A stretch of 64,000 nt of DNA, taken from contig NZ_LFLU01000011.1 of NCBI RefSeq assembly GCF_001189965.1, positions 1 through 64,000 of the forward strand, given 5' to 3'. This DNA comes from Herbaspirillum rhizosphaerae. Its GTDB lineage: Bacteria; Pseudomonadota; Gammaproteobacteria; Burkholderiales; Burkholderiaceae_D. Both the position numbers and the translations under genes were made by a program. The notes under the pieces were generated by a model, which saw only the letters and a program-made list of their open reading frames with translations, had not been told where the DNA came from and ran no database searches. Of this stretch, positions 1 through 8,720 are shown piece by piece; the first letter of the stretch is position 1, and each line of letters starts with the position of its first letter.

Positions 1-28
1 TCAGCGCATCTTCAAACTTCGTCACGAC

Positions 29-56
29 GCTGGGTTCCAACTTTCGTTGGAACGAC
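29..56 (+). repeat. Short hairpin repeat, copy A
   Basis: A short palindrome reads CTGGGT, then TTCCAAC, loop TTTC, GTTGGAA and CGAC. The arms at 35-41 and 46-52 pair perfectly. Four further copies lie at 400-426, 2214-2240, 2352-2379 and 17626-17653, with the same flanks but different, still complementary arms. It resembles the dRS3-type short inverted repeats of Neisseria and relatives in design; that similarity is from memory. Confidence 0.75.
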
Positions 57-142
57 AAAGCAAAAGAGACCAGACAAGTGAAAACCACCTCAGTCCCCTG
101 GCGATGCGCAGCGAGCCAGTCTCGAAGTCCGCTTGAGAGTAG

Positions 143-236
143 CCGGTGGCGGCAGGTGCAAATCGGATAAAGAGGGGAAAAATGTCTGAGCGCAGCGAGT
201 TGTTTTCCCCTCCCGATTTGTACCTGCCGACACCGG
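143..236. repeat. Long imperfect inverted repeat
   Basis: The left arm (143-166, starting CCGGTGGCGGCAGG) is nearly complementary to the right arm (214-236, ending CCTGCCGACACCGG). An inner pair, AGGGGAAAA at 173-181 and TTTTCCCCT at 203-211, is perfect. The centre holds a GAGCGCAGCGAG segment. With the hairpins at 29-56, 279-310 and 400-426 it fills the gene-free first 447 bases. I see no credible gene there: the only frame of any length (90-371, minus) lies within these repeats. Confidence 0.7.
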
Positions 237-278
237 GAACCCCCGAAGGGGGCTACGAACCGCGGCCGCCTTCTTTTG

Positions 279-310
279 CTTACTTTTCTTGGCGGAGCAA
301 GAAAAGTGAG
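279..310. repeat. Palindromic repeat with 13-bp arms
   Basis: CTTACTTTTCTTG at 279-291 and CAAGAAAAGTGAG at 298-310 pair at 12 of 13 positions around the loop GCGGAG. It is followed by a GC-rich TAGCTGCCGGGCTACCCCCGG stretch written here only in outline. From memory, very similar palindromes are dispersed in many Burkholderiales and Xanthomonadales genomes. It lacks a tidy U-tract, so a repeat is a better reading than a terminator. Confidence 0.6.
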
Positions 311-399
311 TAGCTGCCGGGCTACCCCCGGCGAAGGGTTGATCGAAGAAAGAAAAACCGAAGCTACCCACAAAAGGCCAGTCGGAACAACGAACGCCA

Positions 400-426
400 C
401 TGGGTCCTGACTTACGTCAGGACGAC
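400..426 (+). repeat. Short hairpin repeat, copy B
   Basis: CTGGGT, arm TCCTGAC (405-411), loop TTAC, arm GTCAGGA (416-422), then CGAC. The flanks match copy A while the arms differ and remain complementary. It lies 22 bases beyond the 3' end of glxR, where a hairpin could also affect transcription termination or mRNA stability. Confidence 0.75.
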
Positions 427-447
427 AAGCCCTTTGCAAGCTATCAA

Positions 448-1335
448 TCAGCCCTTGGCAATCTCATGATTCGACATCAACTCAATCGCCCGGCACAACG
501 CCGAGTGATCCAAGCCACTCATCCCATTCGCCGCACAAGCATTCATCAACTCCTGCGCCATCGCCGTATTAGGCAAACTGACGCCCAAAGCCTTGGCACC
601 CTGCAACGCCAGATTCAAATCCTTCTGATGCAGCTCAATGCGGAAGCCCGGATTGAAAGTACGCTTGACCATGCGCTCGCCATGCACCTCCAAAATACGA
701 GAAGAAGCAAACCCGCCCATCAGCGCCTGGCGCACGCGCGCAGGATCTGCACCGGCCTTGGACGCAAACAGCAACGCTTCAGCCACCGCCTGAATGTTCA
801 GCGCGACGATGATCTGGTTGGCGACCTTAGTGGTCTGGCCGTCGCCGTTGCCGCCGACCAGGGTGATGTTCTTGCCCATCAGTTCAAACAGCGGCTTGAC
901 GTCGTTGAACGCCGACTCATTGCCGCCGACCATGATGGTCAGCGAGGCCGCCTTGGCGCCGACTTCGCCGCCGGAGACCGGTGCGTCCAGGTATTCGCAA
1001 CCCAGTGCGTTGATCTTCTGCGCGAAACCTTTGGTGGCGATCGGCGAGATCGAGCTCATGTCGACCACGATCTTGCCGGCGCTCAAACCTTCGGCGACAC
1101 CGCCTTTGCTGAACAGCACGGCTTCAACGTGCGGGGTGTCCGGCACCATCACGATGATGATGTCGGCGCGCTTGGCGACTTCTGCGCCCGATGTGCAGAC
1201 GGTGGCGCCGCCTTCGATCAATGCTGCCGGCGGATTTTTCTGATCGTGCAGGTAGAGCTTGTGGCCGCCCTTTTGCAGGTTGTCCGCCATGGGCGAACCC
1301 ATGATGCCTAATCCGATGAATCCGACTTTTGCCAT
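448..1335 (-). CDS. glxR: 2-hydroxy-3-oxopropionate (tartronate semialdehyde) reductase
   Basis: Reduces tartronate semialdehyde to D-glycerate with NAD(P)H, the last step of the glyoxylate carboligase route; cytoplasmic. The 295-residue protein starts with a Rossmann nucleotide-binding motif (GLGIMG, residues 9-13 region), has the beta-hydroxyacid dehydrogenase substrate motif DAPVSGGEVGA near 118-127, and a catalytic Lys at about 170 in GQTTKVANQ. Length is normal for the GlxR/GarR family. It lies 44 bp downstream of hyi and last in gcl-hyi-glxR, the same set as in the E. coli allantoin/glyoxylate regulon. The start has AGAGGAGACACAT just upstream (minus strand), a strong ribosome-binding site. 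GarR is the near-identical alternative name; the carboligase context favours glxR. Confidence 0.93.
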   Translation of the reverse strand: MAKVGFIGLGIMGSPMADNLQKGGHKLYLHDQKNPPAALIEGGATVCTSGAEVAKRADIIIVMVPDTPHVEAVLFSKGGVAEGLSAGKIVVDMSSISPIATKGFAQKINALGCEYLDAPVSGGEVGAKAASLTIMVGGNESAFNDVKPLFELMGKNITLVGGNGDGQTTKVANQIIVALNIQAVAEALLFASKAGADPARVRQALMGGFASSRILEVHGERMVKRTFNPGFRIELHQKDLNLALQGAKALGVSLPNTAMAQELMNACAANGMSGLDHSALCRAIELMSNHEIAKG

Positions 1336-1379
1336 GATGTGTCTCCTCTAAGATGAAATGAATTCGTTGCGATGGGCGA

Positions 1380-2159
1380 TTAAAGACCGTGCGCTGCGCG
1401 CCAGCCCAGCCCTTCGACGGTGCCGGCCTTAGGCTTATACTCGCAGCCGATCCAGCCCTGATAGCCGATCTCGTTCAGGTACTTGAACAGGAAGCGGTAG
1501 TTGATCTCGCCGGTGCCGGGTTCGAAACGGCCCGGGTTGTCGGCCAGTTGTACATGGCGGATCAGCGAGAGATTGGCCTTGATGGTGTTGGCCAGTTCGC
1601 CTTCCATGCGCTGCATGTGATAGATGTCGTACTGGATGAACAGGTTGTTGGAACCGGTGGCGGCGATCAGTTCCGCGGCCTGCTTGGTAGTGTTGAGGAA
1701 GAAGCCGGGGATGTCGAAATAGTTGATCGGTTCGATCAGCAAGGCAATGCCTTCGGCTTGCAGTTTGTCGGCGGCGAACTTCAGATTGGCAACCAGGGTT
1801 TCGCGCGCGGCGGCGGCGCTGACGCCTTGCGGCTGGATACCGACCAGGCAGTTCAGTTGCTTCACGCCGAGCACCTTGGCGTAGCGGATGCCGTCGTCGA
1901 CGCCCTGGCGGAATTCATTGACGCGATCGGGACGACAGGCGATGCCGCGCTCGCCGGCTTCCCAGTTGCCTGCGGGCAGATTGTGCAAGACCAGTTCCAG
2001 TTCGTTCTTGCGCAGCTGCTCGGCGATCTGCGCCGGTTCGAAGGCGTACGGGAACAAGAATTCCACTGCCTTGAAGTTGGCTTGCGCAGCAGCGCGGAAA
2101 CGCTCCAGGAACGGCAGCTCGGTGAAGAGCATGGTCAGGTTGGCGGCGAGTTTGGTCAT
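1380..2159 (-). CDS. hyi: Hydroxypyruvate isomerase
   Basis: Interconverts hydroxypyruvate and tartronate semialdehyde. The 259-residue TIM-barrel protein belongs to the xylose isomerase-like (AP endonuclease 2) fold. The C-terminal motif GWIGCEYKPKAGTVEGLGW carries the conserved metal-binding Glu, and LIEPIN near the middle supplies another. I start at the ATG at 2159 (MTKLAANLTMLF) because AAGGA precedes it by about 8 bases; a longer open frame to 2300 would read through a palindromic repeat and has no family-like sequence. The gene sits between gcl and glxR and is probably cotranscribed with glxR. Confidence 0.92.
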   Translation of the reverse strand: MTKLAANLTMLFTELPFLERFRAAAQANFKAVEFLFPYAFEPAQIAEQLRKNELELVLHNLPAGNWEAGERGIACRPDRVNEFRQGVDDGIRYAKVLGVKQLNCLVGIQPQGVSAAAARETLVANLKFAADKLQAEGIALLIEPINYFDIPGFFLNTTKQAAELIAATGSNNLFIQYDIYHMQRMEGELANTIKANLSLIRHVQLADNPGRFEPGTGEINYRFLFKYLNEIGYQGWIGCEYKPKAGTVEGLGWRAAHGL

Positions 2160-2213
2160 GTGTGTGTCCTTGGTGGTCGTGGTGCTTGTTAATGCATCGT
2201 CAAACACACCACC

Positions 2214-2240
2214 GTCGTCCCGGCGAACGCCGGGACCCGG
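2214..2240 (-). repeat. Short hairpin repeat, copy C (reverse)
   Basis: Arms TCCCGGC (2218-2224) and GCCGGGA (2229-2235) flank GAAC. On the minus strand it reads CCGGGT-arm-GTTC-arm-CGAC, the same unit as the other copies. It faces copy D about 110 bp away, giving an inverted pair in the 301-base gap between hyi and gcl. Confidence 0.75.
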
Positions 2241-2351
2241 TGGCTTGCTGCAATGGCGACGGCGGTTGTTCGCTCGGCACATGGCGACATGTGCCGGCAA
2301 ACTGGTTTAGTTTTCCGCTATCGTTCCCGGCGACGTCGATGCGCTGACGAC

Positions 2352-2379
2352 GCTGGGTCCCGGCGTTCGCCGGGACGAC
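2352..2379 (+). repeat. Short hairpin repeat, copy D
   Basis: CTGGGT, arm TCCCGGC (2358-2364), loop GTTC, arm GCCGGGA (2369-2375), CGAC. It is identical in its arms to copy C and in opposite orientation. The rest of the 2160-2460 gap shows no gene. Confidence 0.75.
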
Positions 2380-2460
2380 GGAGAAGTGATGGAACTCCTC
2401 CGTCGTTGTCTCCTCTGGTGATCTTTCTTCCTGCTTATCGCTATCTCTTCGCGACTATTC

Positions 2461-4236
<1,776 letters not shown>

Positions 4237-4354
4237 GTTGCCTCCTTGGTGTGCAATGTCTAATACGCCGGGAAGCAAACAGCGATGCCCCTCGACCAGT
4301 GAGATGCATCCTATAGCCAACAATAATGTTTGATAAGAAGACTAAATATCTGTT

Positions 4355-4398
4355 TATTCCGTACTAAAAATATGGAAATATAGAAAAAGTATGGAATA
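4355..4398. promoter_or_regulatory. Palindromic operator candidate between gcl and the LysR gene
   Basis: TATTCCGTAC (4355-4364) and GTATGGAATA (4389-4398) form a 9-of-10 inverted repeat with a 24-base AT-rich spacer that holds a third half-site, TATGGAAATA (4371-4380). The block lies in the divergent promoter region, and the right half overlaps the ribosome-binding site of the LysR gene, which would suit autorepression. Binding by that LysR protein is inference. Confidence 0.5.
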
Positions 4399-4408
4399 AG
4401 GAGGACTT

Positions 4409-5317
4409 ATGGACAAACTCAAACAAATCGAGGCTTTCGTCTCGGTCGTCGAAAAAGGCAGCCTCGCGGCGGCGGCGCTGGAAGAAAACATCACCCCCGT
4501 GATGCTGGGCCGGCGCATCGACGCCCTGGAAAAACGCCTCGGCACCAAGCTCATGCATCGCACCACCCGGCATCTGACGCTGACCGAACAAGGCAGCGTT
4601 TTTCTCGATCATTGCCGCAAGCTGCTGGGCGATATCGAAGTAGCGGAAAAGAGCATCGCCGAAGGCCGCCACAAGGCCACCGGCCATCTGGTGGTCTCAA
4701 CGCCGGCGGCGTATGGACGGCTGCACGTGGCGCCGCATGCGCCGGCTTTTCTTGCCCATCATCCGGAAGTGCAGATCTCGTTCAACCTGACCGACCGCGT
4801 GGTGGACCTGGTGCGCGAAGGTTATGACCTGGGCATCCGCATCGGCGGCGCGATCGAGCCGAGCTTCGTTGCCGTGAAGCTGGCCAGCAACCGCCGCGTG
4901 GTGTGCGCCGCGCCGGAATACCTGCACCGCAACGGCATCCCCAAGACGCTGGACGACCTGGCCGATCACAACTGCCTGGCCTTCAACCTGCAGGGCGGGC
5001 AGCAGCGCGGCTGGTATTTCCAGCAAGGCGGCAAGCCGGTGATCATCCGCGCGCAGGGCAATCTGGATTGTAACGACGGCGAGCTGCTGCACCGCTGGGC
5101 CAGCGAGGGCCTGGGACTGGCGTGGCGTTCAACCTGGGAGATCCAGTCGCAGCTGGCCTCGGGCGAACTGATCACGGTGCTGGACGAATACGCCCTGCCC
5201 CATTACGACATCATGGCTGTGTATCCGCAACAACGGCACCTGCCGGCGAAGACGCGTTTCTTTATCGATTATCTGAAGGAGGTATATTCGCAGCCGGATT
5301 ACTGGACCAAGGGTTGA
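4409..5317 (+). CDS. LysR-family transcriptional regulator
   Basis: A 302-residue LysR-type regulator: winged helix-turn-helix at about residues 1-60 (MDKLKQIEAFVSVVEKGS, then RRIDALEKRLGTKLMHRTTR), followed by a periplasmic-binding-protein-like effector domain. The start at 4409 has AAGGAGG 5-6 bases upstream. It is transcribed divergently from gcl, the classic arrangement for a LysR protein that controls its neighbour, so regulation of gcl-hyi-glxR in response to a glyoxylate-pathway or purine metabolite is the simplest inference. Control of the purine permease operon downstream on the same strand is the alternative. In E. coli the equivalent genes use AllR (IclR type), so the regulator differs. 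Confidence 0.9.
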   Translation: MDKLKQIEAFVSVVEKGSLAAAALEENITPVMLGRRIDALEKRLGTKLMHRTTRHLTLTEQGSVFLDHCRKLLGDIEVAEKSIAEGRHKATGHLVVSTPAAYGRLHVAPHAPAFLAHHPEVQISFNLTDRVVDLVREGYDLGIRIGGAIEPSFVAVKLASNRRVVCAAPEYLHRNGIPKTLDDLADHNCLAFNLQGGQQRGWYFQQGGKPVIIRAQGNLDCNDGELLHRWASEGLGLAWRSTWEIQSQLASGELITVLDEYALPHYDIMAVYPQQRHLPAKTRFFIDYLKEVYSQPDYWTKG

Positions 5318-5693
5318 AGGGCCAAATACGGCCACCGGCGCAGCTTAATTTCGCGATCAGGCCCCCAGCCCTTTGCGATTCGATACATTCCGATCAGGAA
5401 TTCCCCGATTGGTACGATGGCAAATCGTCACTATTTGAATTCCTTATCGCCATATACCCATAAGCTTATAGTTGATATTCCCTATGCCTTACTTTTTCAC
5501 CAAATATTTCAACGACATTACATACGCTGCAATCAATCTGCTCACAGCCGGTTTCCGTGCTTGTCATCAGGGATGGGAAGCGGCAAATAACAAGATGCAA
5601 ATCAGAACGCCCATTTTTTGTGGACCTGAGAAATCCGCGAGTTTTCTGGCGTATAAAAAAGAACCGCGTACTGCGTAAACGGAGACAATTCTC
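5318..5693. other. Intergenic region upstream of the purine permease
   Basis: This 376-base gap is AT-richer than its surroundings, as expected for a promoter and leader, and ends with a GGAGA ribosome-binding site before the permease start. A 68-codon frame at 5472-5678 has no recognisable protein features and no good ribosome-binding site. I find no clear -35/-10 pair or terminator. A small palindrome, TAAGCTTA, sits at 5461-5468. Confidence 0.4.
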
Positions 5694-6986
5694 ATGACTT
5701 TTCTGGACAACTATTTCAAACTGAGCGACAACGGTACGACTGTACGCACCGAGTTGCTGGCCGGTCTCACGACCTTTCTGACGATGGCATACATCATCTT
5801 CGTCAACCCATCCATACTCGGGGATGCCGGTATGCCGAAAGACTCCGTTTTTGTCGCTACCTGTGTGGCGGCGGCAATCGGCACCTTGATCATGGGCCTA
5901 TATGCCAACTACCCGATCGGCCTGGCGCCGGGCATGGGCTTGAACGCCTACTTTGCCTACGCCGTGGTCAAGGGCATGGGCTTCCCGTGGCAGGCTGCGC
6001 TGGGCGCGGTGTTCATCTCGGGCTGCCTGTTCCTGCTGGTGAGCCTGTTCCGCATCCGCGAGCTGATCATCAACAGCATTCCGCATTCGCTGCGTACGGC
6101 GATACCGGCGGGGGTGGGGTTATTCCTCGCGCTGGTGTCGCTGAAAAACGCCGGCATCGTCGCGGCTAGCCCTGCCACCTTCGTCACCATGGGCAACCTG
6201 CACCACGCCCCTGCCGTGCTGGCGGTAGTCGGCTTCCTGGTGATCGTGGCGCTGGACAAGCTGAAGGTGCGCGGCGCGTTGCTGATTGGCATCCTGACCG
6301 TGACCGTGCTGAGCTTCATCTTCGGCGGCAATCATTTCGACGGTGTGTTCTCGGCGCCGCCATCGATCTCGCCGACGCTGTTCCAGCTGGATCTGAAGGG
6401 CGCGATCTCGATGGGCCTGCTGAACGTGGTGCTGGTGTTCTTCCTGGTTGAGTTGTTCGATGCCACCGGCACGCTGATGGGTGTGGCGCAACGCGCCGGC
6501 CTGGTCAAGGACGGCAAGATGGAACGCATCAATAAGGCCCTGCTGGCAGACAGCACCGCCATCGTCGCCGGTTCGCTGCTTGGCACTTCGAGCACCACTG
6601 CCTATATTGAAAGTGCAGCCGGCGTGCAAGCAGGCGGCCGCACCGGTCTGACTGCAGTCGCGATTGCCGTGTTGTTCTTGCTGTGTTTGTTCATTGCGCC
6701 GCTGGCTGGCGTGGTCCCTGACTATGCAACGGCGCCGGCGCTGTTCTTCGTGGCCTGCCTGATGCTGCGCGAACTGGTCGACATCGACTGGAACGACACC
6801 ACCGAATGCGTGCCTGCCGTCATCACCGCACTGGTGATGCCGTTCACGTATTCAATCGCCAACGGTCTGGCGCTGGGCTTCATCAGCTATGCCGCACTGA
6901 AGCTGATGACCGGTCGCTACAAGGAAGTTTCGAAAGTGATCTGGGTGATTGCTGCGATTTTCTTGTTCAAATTGATTTACCTGTAA
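5694..6986 (+). CDS. NCS2-family purine permease (AzgA/PbuG type)
   Basis: Inner-membrane proton symporter for purine bases, most likely adenine, guanine or hypoxanthine. The 430 residues are strongly hydrophobic, with about 12-14 membrane segments. Family signatures are visible: MAYIIFVNPSIL near 35, PIGLAPGMGLNAYFAY near 72-87, and the substrate-binding segment GTSSTTAYIESAAGVQAGG near 302-320. The length fits the AzgA subgroup (E. coli PurP, GhxP, GhxQ). The position ahead of xdhABC-guaD indicates import of guanine or hypoxanthine for oxidation. Exact substrate cannot be read from the sequence. Confidence 0.9.
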   Translation: MTFLDNYFKLSDNGTTVRTELLAGLTTFLTMAYIIFVNPSILGDAGMPKDSVFVATCVAAAIGTLIMGLYANYPIGLAPGMGLNAYFAYAVVKGMGFPWQAALGAVFISGCLFLLVSLFRIRELIINSIPHSLRTAIPAGVGLFLALVSLKNAGIVAASPATFVTMGNLHHAPAVLAVVGFLVIVALDKLKVRGALLIGILTVTVLSFIFGGNHFDGVFSAPPSISPTLFQLDLKGAISMGLLNVVLVFFLVELFDATGTLMGVAQRAGLVKDGKMERINKALLADSTAIVAGSLLGTSSTTAYIESAAGVQAGGRTGLTAVAIAVLFLLCLFIAPLAGVVPDYATAPALFFVACLMLRELVDIDWNDTTECVPAVITALVMPFTYSIANGLALGFISYAALKLMTGRYKEVSKVIWVIAAIFLFKLIYL

Positions 6987-6995
6987 GAACATGAA

Positions 6996-7033
6996 ACCGG
7001 CGTCGCAACGTCACTCAGCGATGCGATGCCGGT
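6996..7033. terminator. Hairpin after the purine permease gene
   Basis: ACCGGCGTCGCAACG (6996-7010) and CGATGCGATGCCGGT (7019-7033) pair at 13 of 15 positions around an 8-base loop, 10 bases after the permease stop. No U-tract follows, so it may be a weak or Rho-assisted terminator or an RNA-stabilising hairpin between the permease and xdhA. Confidence 0.45.
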
Positions 7034-7068
7034 CGATGTGAAAGTAGCAAGGAAACCAAGGATTTTCC

Positions 7069-7129
7069 AGAGAGAAGTGCTTCAACAATCTGTCGCAACA
7101 ATCCATTGCGGCAAATAAGTTTTCTCTCT
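7069..7129 (+). promoter_or_regulatory. Structured leader candidate upstream of xdhA
   Basis: AGAGAGAA (7069-7076) pairs perfectly with TTCTCTCT (7122-7129). Inside, CTT (7080-7082) can pair with AAG (7117-7119), and CGCAA (7094-7098) with TTGCG (7106-7110) around a 7-base loop. The result is a stem, internal loop and inner hairpin of about 61 nt, 67 bases before the xdhA start. A metabolite-sensing or protein-bound leader is possible; this is inference from base pairing only. Confidence 0.35.
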
Positions 7130-7196
7130 AAAAGGTCCCGGCACAGATCTTGATTCATTGTTTTTCAATAGCCATTTTTATATAGCAAAGCACACC

Positions 7197-8708
7197 ATGT
7201 CCGAACCGATTCGCTTCTATTTCCGCGGCGAGACCCATCAAGTCGATGGCCTGCCCAATACACGCACCGTTTTGCAGCATCTGCGCGAAGACCTGCATTG
7301 CACCGGCACCAAAGAGGGTTGCGCGGAAGGCGACTGCGGCGCCTGTACGGTGGTCGTGGGCGAGCTGCGCGGCAACGAGCTGGAACTGAAAACAGTCAAC
7401 TCCTGCATCCAGTTCGTGCCGACGCTGGACGGCAAGGCGCTGTTCACGGTGGAAGACCTGAAGCAAAACGACGGCTGCCTGCACCCTGCCCAGCAAGCCA
7501 TGGTGGAATGCCACGGTTCGCAATGCGGCTTCTGCACGCCCGGTTTCGTGATGTCGCTGTGGGGCCTGTATCTCAAGCATGAGCAAGACAACGTCACGCC
7601 GACTGCGCGCGAAATCGACGATGCGCTGTCCGGCAATCTGTGCCGCTGCACCGGCTACCGTCCCATCATCGACGCTGCGCGCCGCATGGGTGAATTGCCG
7701 AAAGTGACGTTCGACCGCGCGCCGGTGATGGATGCCTTGCGCGCCATTCAACGCGAAGAACCGCTGTCAGTCACGCACGCCGGCCAGACTTTCCATGCGC
7801 CGCGCACGCTGGCTCAACTAGCGACATTGCGCCACGAACTGCCGAAGGCGCGCATCCTGGCCGGCTCGACCGACGTCGGCCTGTGGGTGACCAAACACAT
7901 GCGCGATCTGGGCGACATCATCTACATCGGTCAGGTGGAAGAACTGCGCCACATCGCCAGCAAGGACGGCTGGCTGGAAATCGGCGCCGGCGTCACGCTG
8001 GAAAAAGCCTACGGCGCGCTGACCGAACAATATCCGCAAGAACTGACCGAGCTGTGGCAACGCTTCGCCTCGCTGCCGGTGCGCAATTCCGGCACGCTGG
8101 GCGGCAACGTCGCCAACGGCTCGCCGATCGGCGACTCGATGCCGTGGCTGATCGCGCTCGGCACCGAGATCATGCTGTACGGCGTGGACGGCCAGCGCAT
8201 CATGCCGCTGGAAGATTTCTACATCGCCTACCAGAAGTCGGCCATCCTGCCGAACGAGTTCGTGCAAGGCGTGCGCGTGCCGCTGCCGCGCAAGGATGTG
8301 GCTTTCCGCGTGTACAAGCTGTCCAAGCGTTTCGACCAGGACATTTCGGCGGTGTGCGCGTCATTCGCTTTCCGTCTCGACGGCGGCAAGGTGGCCGACG
8401 CCCGCATCGCCTTCGGCGGCATGGCGGCGACGCCCAAGCGCGCTGCACTGGCCGAGGCAGAACTCAATGGCCGCGACTGGAGCGAAGCCAATGTCAAAGC
8501 GGCAATGCTTGCGCTGGCGCAAGACTATGCACCGCTTTCTGACATGCGCGCCTCTTCGGCGTATCGTATGAGAACGGCACAGAACCTGTTGTATCGCTAC
8601 TGGCTGGAAACGCGCGCCGATGCGCCCTTGCAGGCTGCTTCCGTGAGCGCTTTTGTACACGGTAAAAATGCCGCTGTCGCTTCTGCTACTGCTCCACAGA
8701 TTGCTTAG
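7197..8708 (+). CDS. xdhA: Xanthine dehydrogenase small subunit (2Fe-2S and FAD)
   Basis: Electron-transfer subunit of cytoplasmic xanthine dehydrogenase, which oxidises hypoxanthine to xanthine and urate and passes electrons to NAD+. The 503 residues hold a plant-type 2Fe-2S domain (Cys42, Cys47, Cys50, Cys70), a second 2Fe-2S domain (Cys110, Cys113, Cys149, Cys151), an FAD-binding domain from about 200 ([12 protein letters not shown], and [22 protein letters not shown]) and the CO-dehydrogenase flavoprotein C-terminal domain. I start at the ATG at 7197 (MSEPIRFYF); an upstream in-frame TTG at 7158 would add 13 atypical residues. It is followed 12 bp later by xdhB. Confidence 0.95.
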   Translation: MSEPIRFYFRGETHQVDGLPNTRTVLQHLREDLHCTGTKEGCAEGDCGACTVVVGELRGNELELKTVNSCIQFVPTLDGKALFTVEDLKQNDGCLHPAQQAMVECHGSQCGFCTPGFVMSLWGLYLKHEQDNVTPTAREIDDALSGNLCRCTGYRPIIDAARRMGELPKVTFDRAPVMDALRAIQREEPLSVTHAGQTFHAPRTLAQLATLRHELPKARILAGSTDVGLWVTKHMRDLGDIIYIGQVEELRHIASKDGWLEIGAGVTLEKAYGALTEQYPQELTELWQRFASLPVRNSGTLGGNVANGSPIGDSMPWLIALGTEIMLYGVDGQRIMPLEDFYIAYQKSAILPNEFVQGVRVPLPRKDVAFRVYKLSKRFDQDISAVCASFAFRLDGGKVADARIAFGGMAATPKRAALAEAELNGRDWSEANVKAAMLALAQDYAPLSDMRASSAYRMRTAQNLLYRYWLETRADAPLQAASVSAFVHGKNAAVASATAPQIA

Positions 8709-8720
8709 GAAGGAAACGCA

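Noticed and set aside
90-371. A 93-codon frame on the minus strand at the left edge
   Set aside because: It runs through three palindromic repeats and has low-complexity sequence; no protein family features.
466-1311. A 281-codon open frame antisense to glxR
   Set aside because: Shadow of a well-supported dehydrogenase gene; no ribosome-binding site and no recognisable motif.
5472-5678. A 68-codon frame upstream of the purine permease
   Set aside because: No ribosome-binding site, no hydrophobic or motif pattern, and it sits where a promoter and leader are expected.
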